A DNA stretch of 11,282 nt from an uncultured Bacteroidales bacterium (GCA_910585445.1 CAJUEK010000013.1:1-11282); one strand, 5' to 3'. Positions 1 through 7,163 are shown, counted from the first letter of the stretch. Notes: generated by a model not told the origin, from the letters alone. Program-made: numbers and translations.

Positions 1-56
1 AGTCCTAATTTTGTTTCGCTTCAAAAAGTTTTATCGGACAGCAATAATTATATTTA

Positions 57-86
57 TTGTTTATCATTAAATAAACCTTATATTTG
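57..86 (+). promoter_or_regulatory. Predicted Bacteroidota-type promoter of the nfeD-flotillin operon
   Basis: A perfect -7 element TATATTTG (consensus TAnnTTTG) lies at 79-86. A -33 TTG lies at 57-59, separated by 19 bp, the spacing known for the Bacteroidota primary sigma factor. Transcription would start near 92, leaving a leader of about 24 bases before the ATG at 116. No Shine-Dalgarno sequence is present, as is normal in this phylum. An inverted repeat fills the spacer (separate entry). Confidence 0.7.
59..76. promoter_or_regulatory. Inverted repeat in promoter spacer, candidate operator
   Basis: GTTTAT (59-64), six bases, then ATAAAC (71-76) form a perfect 6+6 bp dyad. It lies between the -33 and -7 elements of the operon promoter. 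A repressor bound here would block sigma-factor contact. The XRE-family protein encoded last in the same operon is the natural candidate ligand, but that link is inference. The region is AT-rich, so a chance dyad is quite possible. Confidence 0.35.
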
Positions 87-115
87 CAGAAGTAACATTT
101 AAAACTTATGCAAAT

Positions 116-706
116 ATGGCAGAATGGTGGACCTCACTTGACCTGTTCATGAAGATACTATGGTGCATCGCCATAGCTACATCTTTGATTTTCATTATTG
201 AGACTGCCCTTACCTTCATAGGAATTGACAGCGACGTTGACACCGACTTCGAAATATCAGACGGTTCTTTCGAGACGGAAGCGTCAATGAATCTCTACAC
301 CTTCCGCAATCTTGTAAATTTCCTTCTCGGAATGAGCTGGACTGCTATTCTTCTCAAAGAGAACATTGCTTCAAAAGCGCTCCTGATGGTTATTGCATTC
401 GCAGTAGGGGCATTGCTAGTTGCTGCTGTGATGTACATGTTCAAATGGCTGGCCAAGATGCAGCAGAGCGGCAACATAGACATTTACAAAAGTGCCCCCG
501 GATGCCAGGGGAAAGTATATCTGACGATTCCTTCGGAAAGGAAAGGCACCGGCAAAGTACAGATAACGATAAACGGCTCGGTAAGAGAATACGATGCCGT
601 GACCGATTCGGACGTCGACCTTAAGACAGGAGCATCCATAAAAGTTTCTGAAGTGCTGGATGCCTCAACCCTGCTCGTAGAAGAAATAAACTCATTTATA
701 ATCTAA
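116..706 (+). CDS. NfeD-like membrane protein, flotillin partner (YqiJ/YuaF type)
   Basis: A 196-residue inner-membrane protein. Hydrophobic segments lie at about residues 10-36, 65-81 and 87-109. An acidic stretch rich in Asp/Glu (38-56) sits between the first two. The C-terminal part (about 127-190, beginning APGCQGKVYL) is a beta-rich soluble domain with the look of the NfeD OB-fold, ending in alternating hydrophobic residues. NfeD-type proteins of this short class (YuaF in Bacillus, YqiJ in Escherichia coli) have no protease domain and are encoded next to a flotillin, with which they act in membrane microdomains. Here the flotillin-like gene starts 7 bases after this stop, which is the strongest support for the call. 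The ATG at 116 follows a good promoter; the nearby ATG at 108 is out of frame. The family call rests on architecture and context rather than on a catalytic motif. Confidence 0.75.
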   Translation: MAEWWTSLDLFMKILWCIAIATSLIFIIETALTFIGIDSDVDTDFEISDGSFETEASMNLYTFRNLVNFLLGMSWTAILLKENIASKALLMVIAFAVGALLVAAVMYMFKWLAKMQQSGNIDIYKSAPGCQGKVYLTIPSERKGTGKVQITINGSVREYDAVTDSDVDLKTGASIKVSEVLDASTLLVEEINSFII

Positions 707-713
707 CAGGCTT

Positions 714-2144
714 ATGCAACCACTTTACATCATCGTCATTGCCGTATTCGTGCTTATAGTCACACTGGCGGCAATCCTCAGGCGCTACAAGCGCTGTCCT
801 TCAGACAAAATACTGGTAATCTACGGAAAGACCGGAAAGAACAAGCAGGGAGGAGTATCTTCCGCAAGGTGCATCCATGGAGGCGCAGCATTCATATGGC
901 CTGTATTCCAGAGCTATGCGTTCCTTGACCTCAAGCCGATATCAATCGAATGCAACCTGACAAATGCCCTCAGCAAGCAGAACATACGTGTAGATGTGCC
1001 TTGCCGGTTCACTGTCGGAATATCCACGGAACCGGACAATATGACAAACGCGGCGGAACGTCTCCTCGGGTTGACGATTGAAAACATACAGAACATCGCC
1101 ACAGATATCCTCTTCGGACAGCTCAGGCTCGTAATCGCGACAATGGACATCGAGGAAATCAATTCCGACAGGGATAAGTTCCTCGCAAACGTGAGCATGA
1201 ATGTCGAGGCAGAACTGCGCAAGATAGGCCTAAAGCTTATCAACGTCAATGTGACGGACATCAGGGACGAGTCCGGATATATCGAGGCTCTCGGAAAGGA
1301 AGCGGCAGCCAAGGCCATAAACGACGCAAAGAAGAGCGTTGCTGAACAGAACCGTTTCGGTGAGATAGGAAAGGCTGAAGCAGACAGGGACAAGGATATC
1401 CGTATAGCCGAGACCCTCCGTGACACCCGTATCAGCACGGCAGACGCCAATGCAAAGGCCGTAGAAGGCGAGAACAACTCCAAGATAGCCATTGCCGCGT
1501 CCGATGCGAAAAGACGCGAAAAAGAGGCCGAATCCGCAAGAGTAGCCATTGCTGCCGAGAAAGTCCAGGCTGCCAAGGCTCTCGAAGAGGCCTACAAGTC
1601 CGAGCGTGACGCTGAAATTGCACGTGCGGAACGTGAAAAGGCGACCCAACAGGCAAATGTCGTGGTACCTGCACAGATAGAAAAAGAGAAAGCCATCATA
1701 GATGCCGAGGCAGAAGCGGAGAGAGTGCGCAGGCTCGCACAGGGAGAAGCAGATGCCATATTCGCCAAGATGGACGCACAGGCCAAAGGTATCCTTGAAA
1801 TCCTGTCCAAGCAGGCGGAAGGCTTCAACAAGCTCGTGGATGCCGCAGCCGGTGATCCTCAGAAAGCCGTACTTATGCTCATCGCGGACAAGCTCCCGGA
1901 ACTTGTCAAGACACAGGTTGAAGCTGTGAAAGGAATAAAGATAGACAAGGTGACAGTCTGGGACGGGAATACCCAGGCAGACGGAAAGACCGCAACATCC
2001 AATTTCATTTCCGGAATGATGAAATCGGTTCCTCCTCTCGAAGAGCTTTTCAATATGGCAGGAATGAGCCTTCCAGGCTATCTGAAAGGAAAAGACGTCA
2101 AGCCGGATGACCAGACTGCAAGTGAAACCGAAAAACAGGACTGA
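714..2144 (+). CDS. Flotillin-like SPFH/band 7 domain protein (YqiK/FloT family)
   Basis: A 476-residue membrane scaffold protein. An N-terminal hydrophobic anchor (about residues 4-22) is followed by basic residues RRYKR. An SPFH/band 7 domain (about 28-200) follows, with typical segments such as ILVIYGKTG, GAAFIWPVFQ, the family-type LLGLTIENI stretch, and KIGLKLINVNVTDI near its end. Residues of about 200-360 are a long Ala/Glu/Arg-rich coiled coil with repeated AEAER-like units, as in flotillins. The C-terminal part (about 360-476) includes a GILEILSKQAEGFNKLV segment and a hydrophilic tail. Flotillins oligomerise on the cytoplasmic face of the membrane and organise microdomains. The preceding NfeD-like gene forms the well-known NfeD-flotillin pair. 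The stop (TGA) shares one base with the ATG of the following XRE gene, so the two are probably translationally coupled. The specific cargo or process cannot be read from sequence. Confidence 0.9.
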   Translation: MQPLYIIVIAVFVLIVTLAAILRRYKRCPSDKILVIYGKTGKNKQGGVSSARCIHGGAAFIWPVFQSYAFLDLKPISIECNLTNALSKQNIRVDVPCRFTVGISTEPDNMTNAAERLLGLTIENIQNIATDILFGQLRLVIATMDIEEINSDRDKFLANVSMNVEAELRKIGLKLINVNVTDIRDESGYIEALGKEAAAKAINDAKKSVAEQNRFGEIGKAEADRDKDIRIAETLRDTRISTADANAKAVEGENNSKIAIAASDAKRREKEAESARVAIAAEKVQAAKALEEAYKSERDAEIARAEREKATQQANVVVPAQIEKEKAIIDAEAEAERVRRLAQGEADAIFAKMDAQAKGILEILSKQAEGFNKLVDAAAGDPQKAVLMLIADKLPELVKTQVEAVKGIKIDKVTVWDGNTQADGKTATSNFISGMMKSVPPLEELFNMAGMSLPGYLKGKDVKPDDQTASETEKQD

Positions 2145-2365
2145 TGGCAATCATCGTAAATGTTGACGTAATGCTTGCCCGCAGAAAAATGTCTCTGGGG
2201 GAACTGGCGGAAAAAGTCGGTATTTCAGCTGTGAATCTCTCGATACTGAAAACCGGCAAGGCCCGGGCAGTGCGCTTTTCCACCTTGGATGCCCTGTGCA
2301 GAGCTTTGGAATGCCAGCCGGGGGACATACTTGAATATTCACCGGACATTGTCTCCGAAGACTGA
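2144..2365 (+). CDS. Small XRE/Cro-C1 family HTH regulator (YozG-like)
   Basis: A 73-residue protein consisting of a single Cro/C1-type helix-turn-helix domain. Residues of about 17-38 (LGELAEKVGISAVNLSILKT) form the HTH. The C-terminal LDALCRALECQPGDILEY is the usual closing part of small YozG-like XRE proteins. It lacks a ligand or protease domain. Its ATG overlaps the flotillin stop by one base (TGATG), implying expression from the same mRNA. YozG-like regulators often sit beside a DUF2975 membrane protein; none is present here, so the membrane partners would be the NfeD-like and flotillin proteins. A plausible role is autoregulation of this operon through the dyad at 59-76, which is inference. 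A bidirectional terminator follows 26 bases after the stop. Confidence 0.85.
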   Translation: MAIIVNVDVMLARRKMSLGELAEKVGISAVNLSILKTGKARAVRFSTLDALCRALECQPGDILEYSPDIVSED

Positions 2366-2391
2366 AACAGGCATTGACTCATTGAGATCCC

Positions 2392-2429
2392 AAAAAGCAC
2401 CATATCCGGAAACAGATACGGTGCTTTTT
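2392..2429. terminator. Bidirectional rho-independent terminator
   Basis: A 15-bp stem (2392-2406 pairing with 2415-2429, one A-C mismatch) closes an 8-base loop (CGGAAACA). The stem core is AAAAAGCACC paired with GGTGCTTTTT and runs into a T tract at 2425-2430. The A tract on the left arm gives a T tract on the other strand. It lies between the stop of the plus-strand XRE gene (2365) and the stop of the minus-strand exported-protein gene (2463), so it can end both operons. Confidence 0.85.
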
Positions 2430-2462
2430 TGATTTCGGCCGAACAGCCCAAGGCAGGACAAC

Positions 2463-2966
2463 CTATTTCTTGAACATGTTCAGGATTCCGCTCACAGAGC
2501 TTGCAATCTCTGAAGCATTCTTTATCTCACCTGCTCCATTGCCCTGGTCACCTGAAATGGCGCCTTGGATACCGGAAAGGTCAACATTGTTCACAAGACC
2601 GGCAAGTCCGCCCATTACTGCCCCTGAATTAGAGTCGTTCACCAGATTGCCTGAACCTGTGACAAGACCTGAGGCAAAATCCTTATAGAATGCAGACTTG
2701 TCGCTCTGGCCCTTAAGCCCTTTGAGGTTATTGGCAAGTGTCGCAAGGTTGACAATGTTGCCGACATTCTGCATATTGAGCTTGCCGTCAGCCTTATACT
2801 GGGTATAAAGAGACTTCAATGCCACACCGGCAGCCTTACCGTTGCTTGTGGCAGTTGAGGTCTTCTTAGAGAAAATTCCCTGTGCAGGGACTTCGGCCAT
2901 AGCCACACTTGGCGACAGCAGTGATGCAGCCATCATTGAAGCTGCGATGATTGACATTAGTCTCAT
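2463..2966 (-). CDS. Exported protein of unknown function
   Basis: A 167-residue protein not recognised as a named family. A signal peptide is clear: basic start (MRLMS), hydrophobic core (about 6-22), then AMA before residue 25 as a likely signal peptidase I site. No lipobox Cys is visible, so the protein is probably periplasmic or secreted. The mature part is rich in Gly, Asn, Ser and Ala, with hydrophobic helical patches such as AAGVALKSLYTQYK (about 45-58) and IVNLATLANNLKGLKG. A Gly-rich middle (GSGNLVNDSNSGAVMGGLAG) precedes a C-terminal helix SVSGILNMFKK. No Cys occurs in the mature protein and no catalytic motif is evident. It starts 11 bases after the glyS stop, so it is probably cotranscribed with glyS. 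ATG at residue 4 is an alternative start that would shorten the signal peptide. Confidence 0.7.
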   Translation of the reverse strand: MRLMSIIAASMMAASLLSPSVAMAEVPAQGIFSKKTSTATSNGKAAGVALKSLYTQYKADGKLNMQNVGNIVNLATLANNLKGLKGQSDKSAFYKDFASGLVTGSGNLVNDSNSGAVMGGLAGLVNNVDLSGIQGAISGDQGNGAGEIKNASEIASSVSGILNMFKK

Positions 2967-2977
2967 AATTCTAAATT

Positions 2978-4519
2978 TTACTTGAGTTTCTTGAGTATAT
3001 TGCTGAGATTCACCTCCCTGCCTATGATAGCATGCAAATCCTCTATCTTGACACGCTCCTGCTGCATCGAATCACGATGACGCACAGTCACGCAATGGTC
3101 ATTGAGAGAATCATGGTCAACAGTAACGCAGAAAGGGGTTCCTATGGCATCCTGACGGCGGTATCTCTTTCCTATTGAATCCTTCTCGTCATACTGGCAG
3201 TTATAGTCATACTTGAGGTCATCCATAATCTGCTGGGCAAGCTCTGGAAGACCGTCTTTCTTTATAAGAGGAAGCACGGCAACCTTCACAGGAGCAAGCG
3301 GTGCCGGAATTCCAAGCACAACGCGTGTCTCGCCGTTCTCCAGATGCTCCTCCCTGTAAGAGTGCGACAATACGGCAAGCACCATACGGTCAACTCCGAT
3401 GGAAGTCTCCACAACATAAGGAGTATAGTTCTCACCGCATTCAGGGTCAAAATACTGTATCTTCTTTCCGGAGAACTTCTGATGGTTACCAAGATCGAAG
3501 TCTGTACGCGAATGTATTCCCTCAAGCTCCTTGAATCCGAACGGGAACCTGAACTCGATGTCAGTCGCAGCATTCGCATAGTGTGCAAGCTTGTCATGGT
3601 CATGGAACCTGTAATTCTCGTCTCCCATTCCGAGGGCCTTGTGCCATGCCATACGGTTCTCTTTCCATTTCGCAAACCAGTCAAGCTCAGTACCAGGCTT
3701 GATGAAGAACTGCATCTCCATCTGCTCGAATTCCCTCATGCGGAAAATGAACTGGCGTGCAACAATCTCGTTCCTGAACGCCTTGCCTATCTGCGCTATT
3801 CCGAAAGGAATCTTCATGCGTCCTGTCTTCTGCACATTGAGATAATTCACAAATATACCCTGTGCTGTCTCAGGGCGCAGATAAATCAGATTGGCTCCCT
3901 CAGAAGTGCTTCCGAGCTGAGTTGAGAACATGAGGTTGAACTGACGTACATCAGTCCAGTTCTTGGTGCCTGATATAGGACATGCAATCTCGCAGTCGAT
4001 TATAATCTGGCGAAGTTCAGCAAGGTCATTGGCATTCAGAGCGTCAGCCATTCTCTTCTTGACCTCCTCAATCTTCTCATTGTTCCTGATGCAGTTCGGA
4101 TTGGTCTCGATGAACTTTGCCTCATCAAAAGACTCACCGAACTTCTTGCGGCCTTTCTCGACATCCTTACGGATTTTGTCCTCAAGCTTTCCGATATAGT
4201 CCTCAATGAGCACGTCAGCCCTGTATCTCTTCTTTGAATCCTTATTGTCAATCAGAGGGTCATTGAACGCTCCCACATGGCCTGAAGCCTCCCATATCCT
4301 CGGATGCATGAATATCGCCGAATCAATTCCGACTATATTCTCATGAAGCCTCGTCATGGCCTCCCACCAATACCTCTTGATGTTGTTCTTCAACTCAGAA
4401 CCAAGCTGCCCGTAATCATATACGGCCGCAAGCCCGTCATAAATCTCGCTTGACGGGAAAATGAATCCGTACTCCTTGCAATGGGCAACCAGAATCTTGA
4501 AAAGTTCTTCCTGTGTCAT
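2978..4519 (-). CDS. glyS: Glycine--tRNA ligase, single-chain homodimeric type
   Basis: Charges tRNA-Gly with glycine using ATP in the cytoplasm. This 513-residue protein is the alpha2 class II form (GlyQS/eukaryotic-like), not the alpha2beta2 form of E. coli. Class II signatures are visible: YLRPETAQGIF (213-223), GIAQIGKAFRNEI (240-252), REFEQMEMQFF (262-272), GIHSRTDFDL (334-343) and motif 3 GVDRMVLAVL (375-384). The C-terminal anticodon-binding domain occupies about 405-505 and includes SIGKRYRRQDAIGTPFC. An insertion rich in charged residues (about 92-180, RYRADVLIEDYIGKLEDKI onward) is usual in this class. Length is normal. It begins 11 bases after folK stops, so translation is probably from the suf-folK-glyS transcript. 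No upstream T-box is present, as expected outside Gram-positives. Confidence 0.97.
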   Translation of the reverse strand: MTQEELFKILVAHCKEYGFIFPSSEIYDGLAAVYDYGQLGSELKNNIKRYWWEAMTRLHENIVGIDSAIFMHPRIWEASGHVGAFNDPLIDNKDSKKRYRADVLIEDYIGKLEDKIRKDVEKGRKKFGESFDEAKFIETNPNCIRNNEKIEEVKKRMADALNANDLAELRQIIIDCEIACPISGTKNWTDVRQFNLMFSTQLGSTSEGANLIYLRPETAQGIFVNYLNVQKTGRMKIPFGIAQIGKAFRNEIVARQFIFRMREFEQMEMQFFIKPGTELDWFAKWKENRMAWHKALGMGDENYRFHDHDKLAHYANAATDIEFRFPFGFKELEGIHSRTDFDLGNHQKFSGKKIQYFDPECGENYTPYVVETSIGVDRMVLAVLSHSYREEHLENGETRVVLGIPAPLAPVKVAVLPLIKKDGLPELAQQIMDDLKYDYNCQYDEKDSIGKRYRRQDAIGTPFCVTVDHDSLNDHCVTVRHRDSMQQERVKIEDLHAIIGREVNLSNILKKLK

Positions 4520-4530
4520 AATATCATAAA

Positions 4531-5016
4531 TTAAAATATATCTCCAAATTCATTTCTTATCTCTTCGGACGCTATCTCCCTCAGCGGAACCATGACAAAC
4601 TCCCTCTGTGCCATCAGCTTATGCGGAACCGTCAGCTCCGGGCAATCTATCCTGCTGCCGCCAAGGAAAAGAATATCAATGTCAATAGGTCTCGAAGAAT
4701 ATATCCTCTCCCCTTTTCCGTCATATTCGGGCTTCCCAGCGCGTCCAAGCATGGACTCTATTTCCTTGCATGTCTCCAATATCATCAGCCCCTCAGCCTG
4801 CGCATTATATCCGTCCCTCAGTTCAAGTTCATAAAGCACAACCGCATTGAGAAACCTGCATTCGGCCTCAAATCCCCACGGTTCTGTCTCAATTACGGAA
4901 GACATGGCCTTGAAAGGTCTTCCAAGCTTGATGTCAAGGCAGCTTATCGCATCCGATATATTCTTCGCCCTGTCCCCAATATTGGAACCAAGGCCCAGAT
5001 AAAGCTCGACCTTCAC
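4531..5016 (-). CDS. folK: 2-amino-4-hydroxy-6-hydroxymethyldihydropteridine diphosphokinase (HPPK)
   Basis: Transfers pyrophosphate from ATP to 6-hydroxymethyl-7,8-dihydropterin in folate synthesis, just before dihydropteroate synthase. The 161-residue protein shows the HPPK N-terminus LGLGSNIGDRAKNI (about 7-20), SSVIETEPWGF (39-49) for substrate binding, and the signature RPIDIDILFLG (109-119) with the two metal-binding Asp residues at 112 and 114. A conserved PHKLMAQREFVMVPL segment (131-145) follows. The frame opens with GTG at 5014-5016; the family N-terminus begins immediately afterwards, which supports this start. It lies 15 bases after the sufT-like gene and 11 bases before glyS. No other folate gene is visible in the window. 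Confidence 0.95.
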   Translation of the reverse strand: MKVELYLGLGSNIGDRAKNISDAISCLDIKLGRPFKAMSSVIETEPWGFEAECRFLNAVVLYELELRDGYNAQAEGLMILETCKEIESMLGRAGKPEYDGKGERIYSSRPIDIDILFLGGSRIDCPELTVPHKLMAQREFVMVPLREIASEEIRNEFGDIF

Positions 5017-5031
5017 CTTGCTTTCCGCTCT

Positions 5032-5403
5032 TCAATCATCAAGTCCAAGCTCAACGAGAGCCTCCTCAGACATCCTGCTCTTGTCCCATACCGGCTCAAA
5101 AACAAGGTCTATCCTCGCGCTCACGACACCGGGAACATCCTCCACGGCAGTCTTGACCTGCTCAACCACATAATCCGCCATAGGGCAATTAGGGGCAGTC
5201 AGGGTCATCTGGATATAGACATTATGGTCCTCGTCCACGCGAATCTCATAAATAAGCCCCAAGTCATATACATTGACCGGAATCTCAGGGTCATACACCT
5301 GCCTGAGGGCCATTATAACATCTCTTTCAAGTCTCATCAAATTCTCCTTCTCTTCTTCTGTCAATACGACAGGCTTCTTTTTGAACAGATTTCTAAATCC
5401 CAT
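5032..5403 (-). CDS. SufT-like MIP18 family (DUF59) Fe-S assembly protein
   Basis: A 123-residue cytosolic protein of the MIP18/DUF59 family, which helps mature Fe-S proteins. Motifs seen are DPEIPVNVYDLGLIY (38-52), MTLTAPNCPMAD (66-77, with the conserved Cys at 73) and FEPVWDKSRMSEEA near the C-terminus, the usual ending of SUF-associated members. The N-terminal GFRNLFKKKP stretch is short and basic. It lies 7 bases after sufE and 15 before folK, in the sufS-sufE cluster, which supports a role in Fe-S cluster transfer or repair. SufT is the best-studied bacterial relative, but whether this protein is its strict ortholog is not shown by the sequence. Confidence 0.9.
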   Translation of the reverse strand: MGFRNLFKKKPVVLTEEEKENLMRLERDVIMALRQVYDPEIPVNVYDLGLIYEIRVDEDHNVYIQMTLTAPNCPMADYVVEQVKTAVEDVPGVVSARIDLVFEPVWDKSRMSEEALVELGLDD

Positions 5404-5410
5404 AGCTCCG

Positions 5411-5824
5411 TCAGATATTTTCTGAAGCTATCTCCCTTATCTTGGCTATCATGGAAACAAGTCCGTTGGCCCTTGTAGGAGAAAGATTCTCTTTCAGTCC
5501 TATTTTCTCAACCACTGAGAAATCCGAAGAAAGAATCTCCTGAGGAGTCCTGCCGGAATAAAGTCCTACCAGAAGCGAGATTATCCCCTTTGTTATTATG
5601 GCATCACTGTCAGCATTTAGGAACACTTTGCCATCTTCTACCTTATAATCAAGCCAAACTCTTGACTGACAACCTTTTATAAGATTATTATCAGTCTTTT
5701 CGGACTCCGGGTAATCCGTAAGGGACTTTCCGAGTTCAATCAGGTACTCATATTTGTCAAGCCACTCTTCATACATCGAGAACTCCTCGACTATGGCATT
5801 TTCAGCTTCTTTCAATGTTTTCAT
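5411..5824 (-). CDS. sufE: SufE cysteine desulfuration protein
   Basis: A 137-residue sulfur-acceptor protein that takes persulfide sulfur from SufS and passes it to the SufBCD scaffold. The acceptor Cys is seen at residue 52 in NLIKGCQSRVWL. The DYPESEKTDNN stretch before it and the GIISLLVGLYSGRTPQEIL segment after it (about 79-97) are characteristic of SufE. The C-terminal LSPTRANGL segment is also typical. Its ATG overlaps the sufS stop by 4 bases (ATGA), giving strong translational coupling to its partner enzyme. Length is normal for the family. Confidence 0.96.
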   Translation of the reverse strand: MKTLKEAENAIVEEFSMYEEWLDKYEYLIELGKSLTDYPESEKTDNNLIKGCQSRVWLDYKVEDGKVFLNADSDAIITKGIISLLVGLYSGRTPQEILSSDFSVVEKIGLKENLSPTRANGLVSMIAKIREIASENI

Positions 5825-7050
5825 AACATAAGCATTCTTATAGCCTTGCTAAGGCTCTTTATAAAATATTCAGCCTCCTGCATCGTATTATATGGAGCAA
5901 TGGAAGCCCTCAGCGCGCCTGTAATACCAAGCCTTTCCATAAGCGGCTCGGCACACATCTGTCCGGACCTCACGGCAATGCCCATCTTGTCCAATATAAG
6001 AGCCAGGTCCTCATGATGAACTCCGTCCACAGAGAAAGAAAAAACAGGTATCTTCTCGTCCTCTGTTCCCCGTGGAACACCATAAAGCCTTATCTTAGGG
6101 TTGTTGTACAAAGAGTCATAAAGATAATCCCTCACAAGGTCACTATACTTCCCTGCCCTATTTTCGCTAAGCAGATTCACAAAATCTATAGCCGGCTTCA
6201 ATGTGGCCACAGAAGCAAAATTCTGTGTTCCGGCCTCAAACTTCAGGGGAAGAGGAGCATATGTAGTCTCCGCAAAAGAAACGGTCCCGACCATTTCCCC
6301 GCCCCCCATATAAGGCGGCATTGCATCAAGCCATTTTTTCTTTCCATAAAGCACCCCCGTGCCCGTAGCGGCATATAGCTTGTGCCCCGAAAAAGCGTAA
6401 AAGTCGCAGTCCAGTTCCTGAACATCCACATCACAATGGACAATACCCTGTGCCCCGTCCACAAGAACAGGCACTCCAGCCTCATGACACATGGAAATTA
6501 TCTTCTTCACAGGATTGACTATTCCAAGCACATTGGACACATGCGTCACTGCCATTATCTTTGTTTTCGGAGAAAGCATGGACTCAAGCCTGCCTATCAT
6601 AAGATGACCGTCATCATCAATCGGAAGCACCTTAAGAACAGCCTTCCTGCGCTTGCACATCATCTGCCATGGAACTATGTCCGAATGATGCTCAGCTTCA
6701 GTTATGATGACCTCATCCCCCTCACCGACGAAAGCCTCGCCGAAACTGAATGCGACCAGATTTATAGCAGCCGTCGTTCCTGAAGTGAACACAATCTCCT
6801 CCCTATGCCCTGCATTTATAAAATTGCATACGGCATCCCTGGCATCCTCATAAGCCTGCGTCGCCTCATCCGCCAGACGATGTACGGCACGATGTATATT
6901 GGCGTTAGAAAAAGAACTAATCTCATTCCATTTATCCAATACGGTCCTTACTCTCTGGGTAGTCGCAGCATTGTCGAAATACACGAGATTCTTGCCGTAC
7001 ACCTTTCTGGATAATGCCGGAAACATATCTCTTATTTCTTCAACAACCAT
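5821..7050 (-). CDS. sufS: SufS cysteine desulfurase (class V aminotransferase fold)
   Basis: A PLP enzyme that removes sulfur from cysteine as an enzyme-bound persulfide for Fe-S assembly. Numbering from the ATG at 7050 (409 residues), key sites are YFDNAATTQ near the start, EHHSDIVPW (about 120-128, first His stacks on PLP), the PLP Lys at 224 in FSGHKLYAATG, and the persulfide Cys at 366 in RSGQMCAEPL. The RSGxxCA form marks group II (SufS) rather than IscS. The open frame extends to a TTG at 7077, adding 9 residues; ATG at 7050 is preferred because SufS proteins normally begin near EEIRxxFPxLSR. A loop at residues 325-329 reads VPRGT and is encoded by a near-copy of the parS-like palindrome. 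It is first in a packed minus-strand operon. SufBCD are not in this window. Confidence 0.95.
   Translation of the reverse strand: MVVEEIRDMFPALSRKVYGKNLVYFDNAATTQRVRTVLDKWNEISSFSNANIHRAVHRLADEATQAYEDARDAVCNFINAGHREEIVFTSGTTAAINLVAFSFGEAFVGEGDEVIITEAEHHSDIVPWQMMCKRRKAVLKVLPIDDDGHLMIGRLESMLSPKTKIMAVTHVSNVLGIVNPVKKIISMCHEAGVPVLVDGAQGIVHCDVDVQELDCDFYAFSGHKLYAATGTGVLYGKKKWLDAMPPYMGGGEMVGTVSFAETTYAPLPLKFEAGTQNFASVATLKPAIDFVNLLSENRAGKYSDLVRDYLYDSLYNNPKIRLYGVPRGTEDEKIPVFSFSVDGVHHEDLALILDKMGIAVRSGQMCAEPLMERLGITGALRASIAPYNTMQEAEYFIKSLSKAIRMLML
6064..6079. repeat. Degenerate parS-like palindrome inside sufS
   Basis: TGTTCCCCGTGGAACA differs at one base (A to C in the central CACGTG) from the exact palindrome at 7825-7840. 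On the minus strand it encodes Val-Pro-Arg-Gly-Thr in a loop of SufS, the same frame and peptide as the exact copy inside mnmG. The broken CACGTG core makes ParB binding doubtful. It may be a decayed site or an accident of codon use. Confidence 0.35.
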
Positions 7051-7132
7051 TTTAGAATCTGTTTTTATATTCTTCAATTTCCACTATACTGTCGCCGGCC
7101 GTTTCACAACTTGATGACGACAAAACATCTTG

Positions 7133-7163
7133 CAAATTTAGCAAAAACAATCTTTCTTTTACA
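7133..7163 (-). promoter_or_regulatory. Predicted promoter of the sufS operon
   Basis: On the minus strand TAAATTTG (7133-7140) fits the -7 consensus TAnnTTTG exactly. The -33 position, 19 bp upstream at about 7160-7163, reads TGTA and is weak. Transcription would begin near 7126, giving a leader of about 76 bases before the ATG at 7050. Its upstream half overlaps that of the ruvA promoter on the other strand. Confidence 0.5.

Noticed and set aside
1..56. End of an upstream gene or a regulatory RNA at the left edge
   Set aside because: The stretch is AT-rich with no open frame end or stable hairpin that can be supported.
1619..1628. CACGTG inside the flotillin coiled-coil coding region as a third parS
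   Set aside because: Its flanks are TG and CG rather than GTTC and GAAC arms, so it does not match the 14-bp palindrome. The bases are explained by Ala-Arg codons.
1500..1760. Internal repetition in the flotillin gene as a DNA repeat
   Set aside because: The similarity is from repeated Ala/Glu/Arg heptads of the coiled coil. The nucleotide sequence is not a regular tandem repeat.
1230..2150. Open frame of 306 codons on the minus strand opposite the flotillin gene
   Set aside because: It is antisense to a clearly real SPFH/coiled-coil protein. Its translation is rich in Cys, Gly, Phe and Leu with no domain, as expected from the complement of Ala/Glu/Lys-rich codons. The frames at 914-1576 and 1592-1831 are rejected for the same reason.
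4621..5478. Open frame of 285 codons on the plus strand across folK and the sufT-like gene
   Set aside because: It spans three confident minus-strand genes (folK, the sufT-like gene and the start of sufE), has no family-like motif and is most simply a shadow frame.
7051..7077. TTG start giving sufS 418 residues
   Set aside because: The nine added residues are Lys/Asn-rich and outside the normal SufS N-terminus. ATG at 7050 fits the family start.
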